Assembly: GCF_001077535.1 (NCBI RefSeq)
Contig: NZ_CP011968.1
Location: forward strand, 2,666,001 to 2,730,000
DNA: 64,000 bases
Direction of reading: 5' to 3'
DNA from: Clostridioides difficile ATCC 9689 = DSM 1296
Lineage (GTDB): Bacteria; Bacillota; Clostridia; Peptostreptococcales; Peptostreptococcaceae
The notes under the pieces are model-generated. The model was not told the origin of the DNA. It worked only from the letters and a program-made list of their open reading frames with translations, and made no database searches. Position numbers and translations under genes: made by a program. Of this stretch, positions 17,736 to 26,890 are shown piece after piece. Position 1 is the stretch's first letter; each line of letters opens with the position of its first letter.

Positions 17736-17896
17736 TTTAAAAATCCGATTAGTTAATTTTAAACCTAATAATAAAACTTCTATTATATCTACTATATCAA
17801 TATTTGAAATCCACTTAGTTAATCTTAAACATACAAAATCTCCAACTTATAATTATTTTCGCGATGTACCTGAAACCCACTTAGTTAATCTTAAAC
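17736..17896 (-). CRISPR. Short, decayed CRISPR array downstream of cas3 (3 repeats, 2 spacers)
   Basis: Three 29-bp units at 17868-17896, 17802-17830 and 17736-17764 are separated by two spacers of exactly 37 bp. Read on the minus strand (same direction as cas), the first two start GTTTAAGATTAACTAAGTGG; the remaining nine bases are GTTTCAGGT and ATTTCAAAT. The third has GTTTAAAATTAACTAATCGG plus ATTTTTAAA, so decay increases away from the cas3 side, which is usual for the leader-distal end. From memory, the usual C. difficile repeat shares the ATTAACTAAGTGG core. It lies 145 bp behind cas3. Confidence 0.85.
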
Positions 17897-18040
17897 CTCA
17901 AATTTATTATCTATATACACTTGTAAACACTCTATCTCACAACTTATTTTTCCTTTTAAAAAAATAGTTTTTACAGTGAGCTTACAGTAGTACTTTTTGT
18001 ATTTTCAATGTCTAAAGGTATATTATATTTAAACATATGC
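17897..18040 (-). promoter_or_regulatory. Putative CRISPR leader
   Basis: 144 bp of AT-rich sequence between the cas3 stop and the best-conserved repeat, where a leader would lie. I see no consensus promoter that stands out; TTGTGA with TGTATA 17 bp later (minus strand) is a weak candidate. The array may also be read from the cas operon transcript. Confidence 0.35.
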
Positions 18041-20449
18041 TCACTTCAAAATTAAGCCTACAGTACTATTATACTCAAACTTACTACTAGATTTTAGTAC
18101 CATGTATCCTTCTACTTTGCTTATTAACCCATAATAATATAATCTATTAAATATAAACCCTGATACTTGAATCGAATCTTGTTGTAACTCTCTATCTTCC
18201 TTATAAAAATCTTCTTCCAGAATAATTTTGTAACTAACATCAACATCTCTAAAAATTTTAGCTGCTTCCTTCTTACTATCAACAATATTTTTGTAAGGTT
18301 CAAAATTAAAAATTAAATCCAATCCATCAAAAATTTCTTTATTTACACCATAAATATTCTTAATTTCTTTATCACAACTTATAAAATTCTCTTCAAAATA
18401 TTTTTTGACTACACTATTATCATAGTAATCATCCAAAATAGTTTTTCTAATTCCCATTGTAAAAATAGAGTTAGTTTTTAATATGTCCTTTAAGATGTTT
18501 TTAGTTGTGCTCTTAAGTTTGTTGTCATAAATTTTATCTTCACTAGGTAGAATATAAAAGTTTCCATATTCATATTTATTATTTCTATTGCATCTACCCA
18601 TTCTTTGTATTAAGCTATCCATAGTTGCTAAATCACTTATTATTATATTGAAATCCAAATCCAAGGATATTTCTACTGATTGAGTTGATATCCAAATATC
18701 ACCCTCTCCATTTAATATTTTACTATATTTCTCTTTTTTATCTTTGAACTTAAATCTACTATGTAAAACATCTATATCTACACCACCATACTTATCAGAT
18801 AAATTTTCTTTTAAAAACTCATATGTTCTATTGACTGAATCAATAGTATTCTTTATTATAAGAATTTTTTGTTTATTTTCTAAAGCATCTTCAACTATTG
18901 ACTTGATTTCTTTTTCCTTTATAAAAGAAACCTTTACATCTTTACCTTCACAAATCTCTTCTTCCTTGTTGCTCTCAATAAAAACTATTTCTCCTTTATC
19001 AGTAACATTTTCATTACTTTCTTCTTGAAAAATAATTCCCTTGTTTATCATTTGCTCTTTATATGATTTTGGAAGTGTAGCTGTCATTAAGTGAAAATCA
19101 ACATCTAAGTACTTGCATGCAAACTGCATAAAATATATCAAAATCAAAAACATCTTTGGTTCCAATAAATGTACTTCATCAACAGTTATAGATGCATTTT
19201 TTACGGCTGCGAATATTTTTTCATATCCCGGAAATTTAAACATACTAAGTAATAACTGATCAACTGTTGCAATTACACAAGGTTTGCAAAAGTTTATACT
19301 CAAATCTATATCCCTTAATGTCAATACAAAATCATGTTCTCCATTATCTTCATTCTCTGAATATAAGTTTATATCTCCATGAAGTAATCCAATGTAATCA
19401 TTACTACTTCTTGTATCTAAATCATTTTTATTTTGAAAAATATTTTTTCTATAAAAACTTTCTGCTGATATTTTATTTGGCACTAAAAAGAATTTTCTTT
19501 TAAAAGTCTTTCTATAATCTGCAGCTGTTTTTCCTGAACCTGTAAATGCAACAGTCAGAACATTTCTTCCAGAAAGTTCTCTCAACCTTTTTTGTATAGT
19601 ATTGAACTCTATATTATTTTTTTCTAAATTACCCTGACTCTTATATATCTCATTTAAAATCATATTATCAATTTCTTCATCAGTAAAATCGTTATAAAAT
19701 TTTATACCTTTCTGTCTACTTGATGCACTATGGTCTATTAAGTTCAGCATCCCTTTATATAAAATATACTTAAACTTTCTATAATTTAAAACTGAATCTT
19801 CTATTTGACCATTGTTATAATCACTGTATATAACCATACTTTCACTTAATTTATCTATGTAATCATAATCCAATACATCTTCATTAAATTTAAAATCTAC
19901 ATATAAAATCTCCTTTATATAATCTTCTATATCTTCCAAATTAAAATCTTCTTTTTCTAAAATACCTTTTTCAATATAATCATAAATTTCTTTTTGAACT
20001 TTACTAGTACTTAACCTCATATAATCTTCATAGTTTCCATGATGTAACATTATACTTTTATATATATATAACTTATCTTCTTCTGACAAGTTCATTTTTT
20101 CTAGTATATTTTTTAAAAATGCTCCAGAAAATATATTGTGTCTTGCTATCTTTTTTAAAGATTTTTTGTCAGACTCTAACTTTTTCCTCTCTTCTTCTGA
20201 ACAACTATACGATATTTTATTATTAATCTCCATTTTTTGTTGCATAATTGAATTAATTTTTCCTAAATCGTGCAAAGCACAACATATTTTTAGTATCTCT
20301 ACATCTTTATCTGAATATAGATTTAGTTCTAATATAGATTCTAATACTTCAAATAAATCCTTAATATGTTCAACTAATGTTTGTTCTTGTTGATTAGTTC
20401 TTAAATTGTATGACTTAGCTAATATTTCTTTTTGCATGATATTTTTCAT
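18041..20449 (-). CDS. cas3: CRISPR-associated helicase-nuclease Cas3
   Basis: The effector nuclease-helicase recruited by Cascade to degrade target DNA. About 802 aa with both domains: an N-terminal HD nuclease (ALHDLGKIN near 61-69, LHHGNY near 138) and an SF2 helicase (AFTGSGKTAADYR, DEVHLLEPK, LMTATLPKSYK, then STQSVEISLDLDF and QRMGRCNRN). All key residues look intact, so the gene appears functional. The ATG at 20449 follows AGGTG; a GTG three codons upstream is the alternative. Last gene of the operon. Confidence 0.95.
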   Translation of the reverse strand: MKNIMQKEILAKSYNLRTNQQEQTLVEHIKDLFEVLESILELNLYSDKDVEILKICCALHDLGKINSIMQQKMEINNKISYSCSEEERKKLESDKKSLKKIARHNIFSGAFLKNILEKMNLSEEDKLYIYKSIMLHHGNYEDYMRLSTSKVQKEIYDYIEKGILEKEDFNLEDIEDYIKEILYVDFKFNEDVLDYDYIDKLSESMVIYSDYNNGQIEDSVLNYRKFKYILYKGMLNLIDHSASSRQKGIKFYNDFTDEEIDNMILNEIYKSQGNLEKNNIEFNTIQKRLRELSGRNVLTVAFTGSGKTAADYRKTFKRKFFLVPNKISAESFYRKNIFQNKNDLDTRSSNDYIGLLHGDINLYSENEDNGEHDFVLTLRDIDLSINFCKPCVIATVDQLLLSMFKFPGYEKIFAAVKNASITVDEVHLLEPKMFLILIYFMQFACKYLDVDFHLMTATLPKSYKEQMINKGIIFQEESNENVTDKGEIVFIESNKEEEICEGKDVKVSFIKEKEIKSIVEDALENKQKILIIKNTIDSVNRTYEFLKENLSDKYGGVDIDVLHSRFKFKDKKEKYSKILNGEGDIWISTQSVEISLDLDFNIIISDLATMDSLIQRMGRCNRNNKYEYGNFYILPSEDKIYDNKLKSTTKNILKDILKTNSIFTMGIRKTILDDYYDNSVVKKYFEENFISCDKEIKNIYGVNKEIFDGLDLIFNFEPYKNIVDSKKEAAKIFRDVDVSYKIILEEDFYKEDRELQQDSIQVSGFIFNRLYYYGLISKVEGYMVLKSSSKFEYNSTVGLILK

Positions 20450-20475
20450 GATAAACACCTATCTTTCAAAATAAT

Positions 20476-21273
20476 TTAAAGCCATGTAAAAACTTCTTTT
20501 GTATCAATACATACATTTACCTTAATATTTTTAGGATATATACCATCATTATCAACATATATATAATGGCAAAACTCATAAACTCTATCATCTCTATTTG
20601 CTTCTAAATCTTTATATTTATGAGGCAATGCAATCAATACACCTTGATTTATTATAGTCTCGACATTCTCTTTATCTCTTAAGTCAACTCTTACATATGT
20701 ATTCTTTAATTTTATATTTTCTTTTATAGCATCACGAGTATTCATAGGTATAACCTCTTTTAACGCAACTTCTTTTACAAAACACCCTTTTTCACTTGGT
20801 ATTACAAAATCTTCTTTTCTTCCTAAATTTGCATATTTACATGGACTTTCAAGCTTTTTTCTAATAAATTCAAGTTCTTCATCATCCTTGCAAGAAATAA
20901 ATATAGTCAATTCTACTTCTTTAAGAACTTCATAGTTTAATATGCTATTTTGAGCTTTATGTTCTTTATAGTAATCATAGTAGTTTCCTTGAAGCAAAAA
21001 CTTTTCTTTATCTTTGCCTTTTCTCATATTTGTATATTCATTCCAAAAATCAATGTTCTCTCCTCTTGAAAATTCTAGTTCTCTATGATGATGTGTTCCA
21101 ATTATTCCTATATCTATATCAGAGTTTAATCTTCTATCACATAAATACGTTATCATTCCCATTATTGTGGTCTTAGATGGTAAATTTAAAGTACTTATAT
21201 ATTCATTTTGAAATACTTTTGGGTCTCTATAGTGAGCAGTTGGTTGCTTAAGTTTACATTGTAATACTTTCAT
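20476..21273 (-). CDS. cas5: CRISPR-associated protein Cas5 (type I-B)
   Basis: RAMP-fold Cascade subunit that caps the 5' handle of crRNA. 265 aa; MKVLQCKLKQPTAHYRDPKV and LNLPSKTTIMGMITYLCDR at the N-terminus match the Cas5 beta-hairpin region that recognises the crRNA tag. Small gaps separate it from cas7 and cas3, so it is one operon. Confidence 0.88.
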   Translation of the reverse strand: MKVLQCKLKQPTAHYRDPKVFQNEYISTLNLPSKTTIMGMITYLCDRRLNSDIDIGIIGTHHHRELEFSRGENIDFWNEYTNMRKGKDKEKFLLQGNYYDYYKEHKAQNSILNYEVLKEVELTIFISCKDDEELEFIRKKLESPCKYANLGRKEDFVIPSEKGCFVKEVALKEVIPMNTRDAIKENIKLKNTYVRVDLRDKENVETIINQGVLIALPHKYKDLEANRDDRVYEFCHYIYVDNDGIYPKNIKVNVCIDTKEVFTWL

Positions 21274-21288
21274 AATTCAAAAAACCTC

Positions 21289-22302
21289 CTACTCTTTTAA
21301 ATACCACATATTATCTTCTCCAATTTCCAATCTATCTGCTAGATTTTTAATCTCTTTTACAGGGTATTTACTTAAATTAAACTTATTTAATTCCTTTTTA
21401 TTAGAAATTTTTAATCTGTCATTGATAGCAAGTATTGTATTACTTTCTTTAAGACTATAACTTTCTATAGTTTCTATAACTCCCTCTAAATTTATCTCAC
21501 CACTATCAGCATTATAATCTACATCATCCCAAAAAAACGGTACAACTTTATCAAAAGCTCCACCCATTACTGCAAGTGGTTTTAATAGTACTGATGAATG
21601 TTTTATGTTTCTTGTAAACACAGTAATTGCATCTAATATATCTTTTACTGCTTTTTCTCTTAACTCCTTACTCATAAATTTTCTTTCTTCTGGTAAAAGT
21701 AACTTTCCATCTTCTACTTCTACTACTCCTATTCTATCAAGCTCCAATGTTATTGTATAAACGTAGTAATCTGATAAAGTCTCTTCTATTGCTAATGCTT
21801 GTGATGTTGGAAAGTTTTCATCTCTAGGTACTTCATTTTCTTCCTTCTCATCATAATATTTTCTACCAAATTCACTACTTAAAAAACCTCTATTTGTTAT
21901 TAGCTGTGTTGAACCTTTATATGGATTTAATGACCTAAAAGGTATTATTCTAAGTGGAGAAGCTTTACTTATAGAACCTTTATCTTTAAGTGGTATCAAA
22001 TAACCAAATACATCAGTCTCTAATCCATTTTCATCTACACATCCTACATTTTTCTTAATAGATGGATATATATTTCCTTTTTTTCCAAAAACAATATTAC
22101 TTAAATTCCAACCATATTCTTGGTGGAGCATTCTTCTTAAATCATATGTTATTGTGGCTATACTAGTTTTTGCATGTATTTTTTCTCTATATTGTTCTTT
22201 TTTTATTGGTGTATAATTTCCATACCCTTGGTCATATGAAAGTGGAACTGGGCTTTCTGTCAGTATAGTTAATGTTACTCCTTTTACTCTTTTTTCATTC
22301 AT
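21289..22302 (-). CDS. cas7: CRISPR-associated protein Cas7 (Cst2/DevR type, I-B)
   Basis: Backbone subunit of Cascade that coats the crRNA spacer. 337 aa. The N-terminus KGVTLTILTESPVPLSYDQG, with YGNYTPIKK and the following SIATITYDLRRMLHQ, resembles the Cas7/Cst2/DevR family. Lies between cas8b and cas5. A strong Shine-Dalgarno (GGGGGAAAA region) precedes ATG. Confidence 0.88.
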   Translation of the reverse strand: MNEKRVKGVTLTILTESPVPLSYDQGYGNYTPIKKEQYREKIHAKTSIATITYDLRRMLHQEYGWNLSNIVFGKKGNIYPSIKKNVGCVDENGLETDVFGYLIPLKDKGSISKASPLRIIPFRSLNPYKGSTQLITNRGFLSSEFGRKYYDEKEENEVPRDENFPTSQALAIEETLSDYYVYTITLELDRIGVVEVEDGKLLLPEERKFMSKELREKAVKDILDAITVFTRNIKHSSVLLKPLAVMGGAFDKVVPFFWDDVDYNADSGEINLEGVIETIESYSLKESNTILAINDRLKISNKKELNKFNLSKYPVKEIKNLADRLEIGEDNMWYLKE

Positions 22303-22321
22303 TTTAAATTTTCCCCCTTTT

Positions 22322-23797
22322 TTATTTCATGATTTCTTGAATAAATAGACCTACATTCGTATTTAATTCTAATTCAGAACTCTGCATTAGACCTTCTACA
22401 AACCCTTCTCCTATTAAGATTCCATTAGAAACTAACACATGCATTATAGTTTGAAATAGCTGAGTTCTATCATTAGACTTAAGTAGTTGAATCACTTTCA
22501 TAGAAAAATTTTTTCTTCTGGATTCATCTGTCATTTTATTAAATAAGTCTTTACCTACTCTTGAATATATTAAATTACTTTCCATATAGTTTTTCATTTT
22601 ATACTCCTCCCCTCCATCTACAATCCAACACAATTTTATATATAAACCGATATTATATGAGCTAGATACAAAATCCATTTCTCGAGAAGTTCCAGTTGAT
22701 TGCTTTAAAAAACTTATATTATCAAGTAATAATTCTTTTAAATTTGATAAATTCCCATTATCAATCATTTTTTTACCTAAATTTTTAGTGTTTACTGGCT
22801 CCCTTGAGAAATTATAATTATCTATAATATCTATAAGTTCAATTTTTTTTAATAATTCTTTATACTCTATAATAGAGTCAAACTTTAGAATTATACCTTT
22901 ATTCTTAACAATATCAAATCTATATAGTCTAATTGAACTTATTTTTTCATGCAAAAGTTTTTTATAAAATGATTTATCTGAATACATTTTTCTTTTAAGC
23001 ATTATCTTATGATTTAAAAATGCTAATTCTCTTAAATCATTCGTATATGCAAAAACCATTGGTCTTTTTAAATTTATATATAAAAGACACATTAAGTTGA
23101 AAAATTCACACTCAAAACAAATATTACTTTCAACTTGTCCACTTCTTTTAAAGCCTGATTTTTCTGCACCTCTAAATAAAAAGTTATACTTAGAGTCCTT
23201 TCGCTCTCTTAAATCAATATCTAGTTTTGTTGTTTTATTTATATTACAAACATTACATACACTATCTTTTTCTTCATATTGTGTCAAATCAAGTTTATCT
23301 ATTTCATCTATCTCTATATTTGATTTAATTACAGTATCTACTATTCTTTTTACATTTGTTTCCATATTTTCTAAACTCGTGTTTAGTCCATACTTACCAC
23401 TATTTCTAACATATGGAAACCTCCTGTTTTTAAAATCTTTTTTAATATCTTCCTTTTGTTTAGCAGTTGCAGAAGATTTATCCAATTCTTCAATAAAATT
23501 TACATACGTTAAATTATCTATATTACTAAATATTTTTTCTAAGGTTTCCTTTTTCCCATTTTTAAATACCTTAAAAAGTTGATTTTCTAATATATAATCA
23601 GATATATACTTAGGGTCTATATATTCTGCAGATTCTAAAGATAAATAATTTCTATTTAGCTCACAAGTAAATTTTAGCTTATAATCATTTTTTTCTAGTT
23701 CGTTTTTTAAATCCATTAGTAATTCATAAAAGTAAACAATGCCAATATCTCTTACAATATCACCTGATCTATAAAATTTAGCTTTTATTTCTCTCAC
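22322..23797 (-). CDS. cas8b: CRISPR-associated large subunit Cas8b-type (Cst1-like)
   Basis: Assigned to the large Cascade subunit, expected to help read the PAM. 491 aa, with two cysteine pairs forming a probable zinc finger: CNVCNINKTTKLD near 180 and SNICFECEFFNL near 225. This pattern and the place between cas6 and cas7 fit the Cst1-like Cas8 of type I-B. It begins with GTG four bases after the cas6 stop. The family call rests mainly on position and the CxxC motifs because Cas8 proteins diverge strongly. Confidence 0.8.
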   Translation of the reverse strand: MREIKAKFYRSGDIVRDIGIVYFYELLMDLKNELEKNDYKLKFTCELNRNYLSLESAEYIDPKYISDYILENQLFKVFKNGKKETLEKIFSNIDNLTYVNFIEELDKSSATAKQKEDIKKDFKNRRFPYVRNSGKYGLNTSLENMETNVKRIVDTVIKSNIEIDEIDKLDLTQYEEKDSVCNVCNINKTTKLDIDLRERKDSKYNFLFRGAEKSGFKRSGQVESNICFECEFFNLMCLLYINLKRPMVFAYTNDLRELAFLNHKIMLKRKMYSDKSFYKKLLHEKISSIRLYRFDIVKNKGIILKFDSIIEYKELLKKIELIDIIDNYNFSREPVNTKNLGKKMIDNGNLSNLKELLLDNISFLKQSTGTSREMDFVSSSYNIGLYIKLCWIVDGGEEYKMKNYMESNLIYSRVGKDLFNKMTDESRRKNFSMKVIQLLKSNDRTQLFQTIMHVLVSNGILIGEGFVEGLMQSSELELNTNVGLFIQEIMK

Positions 23798-23801
23798 CTC
23801 G

Positions 23802-24539
23802 CTACTTTAATATATCAACCATTCCTGCATTTTCCGTCCTTCTATATCCAATTCCCATTTTATACAGTGCATTTAAATCTTCCATATCTCCTTTTAAAAA
23901 AAATGTTCCTGCATAAGCATTTATATAGTAAAATTCTCTCACTTTAAATCCACGAATCTTTTCTTTTAACACTCTTTTTTTGAAGTTAAGAGGTATAAAT
24001 TCCAATGGCTTTCTAAGCCCACTACCTCTTACACTCTCCAGAGTTAGATTAGCTATATAGTTTAAACATTCTATATAATTTGAATCTTCTACATCTAAAT
24101 ATTTACCTTCTTTATTCTTTACTATTATAGGAGACATAGTTTTAAATATAACACCATTTTCTTTTATCTCGTGTTCTTTATGTATTTTTATATTTTTTAT
24201 TTTAAATCTATAACCTTTATATTCTAGCTCCTTTACTTTTAAAATTCCATTGTATAATTTACTGAACATAGAATAATTATAAAAACTTATATTGAATATT
24301 ATATCTCCATCAACAAGTAACTCATTTTTGCTTCTTATAAGATTTGGTATGTAAATGGCTGTATTTATATCCTTTATTTGCTTATTGTTTTTTCTTTCTT
24401 CCCCATAGTTAAATATATTTTTAGCAAAATCTTTATTTTCTGCATTTAAAATATTTTTTATAAAGGAAACCGACAACATTGAATTTTCATTTGGAAATTT
24501 GCCATTACATGATTCCATAAAAATTGAAATTCTGCTCAT
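23802..24539 (-). CDS. cas6: CRISPR endoribonuclease Cas6 (type I-B)
   Basis: Cleaves pre-crRNA within the repeat. 245 aa with a ferredoxin-like start (MSRISIFMESCNGKFP) and the C-terminal Gly-rich loop ALYKMGIGYRRTENAGMVDI characteristic of Cas6. First gene of the operon, preceded by AGGAGGTG. A promoter must lie in the 257-bp gap toward the divergent ABC gene; I find only a weak candidate (TTACAA and TATACT near 24555-24580). Confidence 0.9.
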   Translation of the reverse strand: MSRISIFMESCNGKFPNENSMLSVSFIKNILNAENKDFAKNIFNYGEERKNNKQIKDINTAIYIPNLIRSKNELLVDGDIIFNISFYNYSMFSKLYNGILKVKELEYKGYRFKIKNIKIHKEHEIKENGVIFKTMSPIIVKNKEGKYLDVEDSNYIECLNYIANLTLESVRGSGLRKPLEFIPLNFKKRVLKEKIRGFKVREFYYINAYAGTFFLKGDMEDLNALYKMGIGYRRTENAGMVDILK

Positions 24540-24796
24540 ATTTTCACCTCCTACTTTCTAGTATAATTCATTATTCTCTATTTGTAATATAAAAATAAAA
24601 CATATCATAAAATGATTTTTTGATAATACATTTAATTTTGTTTTTTAATTTTTTAAATATATTTTACTGTTAGTTTTATTCTTTGCTAAAAACTAAATAT
24701 ACATATTAAACAAATACATTTAGTCATTTTACACATTTAATATAATAAAAAAATTTGATACTATATAATTAAAATTTAAATATCAAGGAGGATATT

Positions 24797-25906
24797 ATGT
24801 CAGAAGTAATTTTAAAAAATATATCAAAACTTTACTCAAATGGATTTAATGCAGTAAAAAATATAAATATAGACATTAAAGATAAAGAATTTATCGTTTT
24901 AGTAGGACCATCTGGTTGTGGTAAATCGACTACACTTAGAATGATTGCTGGTCTTGAAGAAATCTCTGAAGGAGAACTATACATTGGAGATAAACTTGTC
25001 AATGATATAGAACCAAAAGATAGAGATATAGCTATGGTTTTTCAAAACTATGCTTTATATCCCCACTTATCTGTTTACGAAAACATGGCATTTGCACTTA
25101 AACTTAGAAAATTGCCTAAAGATGAAATAGACAAAAAAGTTAAAGAAGCTGCTAAAATATTAGACTTACTACCTCTTTTAAATAAAAAACCTAAAACATT
25201 ATCTGGAGGACAAAGACAAAGGGTTGCCTTAGGACGTGCAATAGTTAGAAATCCTAAGGTATTCTTAATGGATGAACCTCTATCCAACTTAGATGCAAAA
25301 CTTAGAACTGCTATGAGAACAGAGATAACTAAGCTACACCAACAGCTTGGAACTACATTTATCTATGTAACACACGACCAAGTTGAAGCTATGACTATGG
25401 CTGATAGAATCGTAGTAATGAAGGATGGAGTAGTTCAGCAGATTGCAACTCCACAAGATGTATACGATTATCCAGCTAATATATTTGTTGCAGGATTTAT
25501 TGGAGCACCACAGATGAATTTTATTGATGTAATATTAATAGAAGAAAATGATGAAATTTATGCACAAAATGAACATATTAAGCTTAAATTGAATAAAGAA
25601 AAACACTATGATTTAATAAAAGACAATTATATTAATAATGAAGTTGTTATAGGTATCAGACCAGAAGATATTCATGTAGAAGATACTTTTATTAAATCTA
25701 ATCCAGATACTTGTTTTAAATCAAGAATTGAAATAAAAGAACTTATGGGAGCAGAAACTTATGCTCACTTAAAACTAGGAGAAAATACGATAACAATTAG
25801 ATTTGACAGTAAAAACAGAATTAATGTTGGTGATGACTTAACACTTTCAGTTGACAATAGTAGAGTACACATATTTGACAAAGAAACTACTTTAGCTATA
25901 AGATAA
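24797..25906 (+). CDS. ABC transporter ATP-binding protein, MalK/UgpC/MsmX type
   Basis: ATPase subunit of a carbohydrate ABC importer. 369 aa: Walker A GPSGCGKST (38-46), Q-loop FQNYALYPH, signature LSGGQRQRVALGRA, Walker B VFLMDEPLSNLDA, H-loop THDQ, then a C-terminal TOBE/OB regulatory domain (about 235-369). No permease or binding protein is nearby, so like MsmX it may energise several sugar transporters encoded elsewhere (inference). Start supported by AAGGAGG. Co-directional with the PucR-like regulator 29 bp downstream. Confidence 0.93.
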   Translation: MSEVILKNISKLYSNGFNAVKNINIDIKDKEFIVLVGPSGCGKSTTLRMIAGLEEISEGELYIGDKLVNDIEPKDRDIAMVFQNYALYPHLSVYENMAFALKLRKLPKDEIDKKVKEAAKILDLLPLLNKKPKTLSGGQRQRVALGRAIVRNPKVFLMDEPLSNLDAKLRTAMRTEITKLHQQLGTTFIYVTHDQVEAMTMADRIVVMKDGVVQQIATPQDVYDYPANIFVAGFIGAPQMNFIDVILIEENDEIYAQNEHIKLKLNKEKHYDLIKDNYINNEVVIGIRPEDIHVEDTFIKSNPDTCFKSRIEIKELMGAETYAHLKLGENTITIRFDSKNRINVGDDLTLSVDNSRVHIFDKETTLAIR

Positions 25907-25935
25907 GAATATAATCTTATTTTTAAGGAGACTTT

Positions 25936-26703
25936 ATGGAAGAGTTAAAAGATTTTTTAGAAAGACAGCTTAATAAAAAAATAAATATCTATCCATATGA
26001 AAACCAAAAGTTAGATGCTAGTAGCCATTTAGTTACTTTCAATAATGCTATTTATGTTATTGATTTTCTAGATAAAAATAATCTTGATAATTTAAAAGGC
26101 AACTTTTATTTAATTTACCAATCTCATATAGACTTTGAATATCTAAAAAATATTTTTTATAATTTATTTGAAGATATAAATATAATACAACACAATGGTT
26201 TTTTTATAGTAAATTCTAAATATAACTTAGATATTAATGTAACTACACAAAATATAATTGAAACTGAAACTTATCAAAGTACTTATATTTTTTATCTTGG
26301 TAAATTAGATAGTAAAGCTGATTTTGATTTTAGATTACAGTTATGTTCTGATTTACTACCTCATATTATAAAAGACAACGCTGAAAATAAGTTTTTAAAT
26401 TTGTTTGACCTTATTAGATATAAAACTTTAGATTTAATTAATGAGGATAATATACTCAATAAATTAATAGATTTTAATAAGATTAAATCTATTGATGAAG
26501 AACTTCTATATACAGGAATAAAATTTATAAATAATGATTTAAATATTTCTAAGACATCTACTAGTATGTTTTTACATAGAAACACGCTAGTATATAGATT
26601 GGAAAAGATTAATGAGATACTTGGGTTTGATTTAAAGAATTTTGAAAATGCAATGATTTTTTATCTAAGTGTCAAATCTTATTTTCTCTATAAAAAAATT
26701 TAA
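25936..26703 (+). CDS. PucR/CdaR-type transcriptional regulator
   Basis: 255 aa. The last 60 residues (NDLNISKTSTSMFLHRNTLV, then YRLEKINEILGFDL) form the helix-turn-helix characteristic of PucR/CdaR regulators. The N-terminal 190 residues have no domain I recognise. Likely co-transcribed with the ABC ATPase and perhaps controlling sugar uptake (inference). Shine-Dalgarno AAGGAG. Ends at a strong terminator. Confidence 0.85.
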   Translation: MEELKDFLERQLNKKINIYPYENQKLDASSHLVTFNNAIYVIDFLDKNNLDNLKGNFYLIYQSHIDFEYLKNIFYNLFEDINIIQHNGFFIVNSKYNLDINVTTQNIIETETYQSTYIFYLGKLDSKADFDFRLQLCSDLLPHIIKDNAENKFLNLFDLIRYKTLDLINEDNILNKLIDFNKIKSIDEELLYTGIKFINNDLNISKTSTSMFLHRNTLVYRLEKINEILGFDLKNFENAMIFYLSVKSYFLYKKI

Positions 26704-26708
26704 CCACT

Positions 26709-26754
26709 AAATTAAGCAGAGATTTGAAAGACTAGTTCAAATTTCTGCTTAATT
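26709..26754 (+). terminator. Terminator after the PucR-like gene
   Basis: A long stem AAATTAAGCAGA-ATTTGAA / TTCAAAT-TCTGCTTAATTT around a short loop, beginning six bases after the stop codon and followed by TAATT. Nearly symmetric, so it may also act on the opposite strand. Confidence 0.85.
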
Positions 26755-26890
26755 TTAATTCAAAATATTGTATACTTATCGAGTACTCTATGCTTCAAAA
26801 CTTAGAATTAATAAATATCAAACCAGTTATGTTTTACAAACAATATTTTTAAACTTATCAGTTATTAGACTTATTAAATCCATAAATCCA

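Noticed and set aside
17934..17962. An additional degenerate repeat on the cas3 side of the array
   Set aside because: A CAACTTA..CTTTTAAA resemblance needs an indel and covers only part of the repeat.
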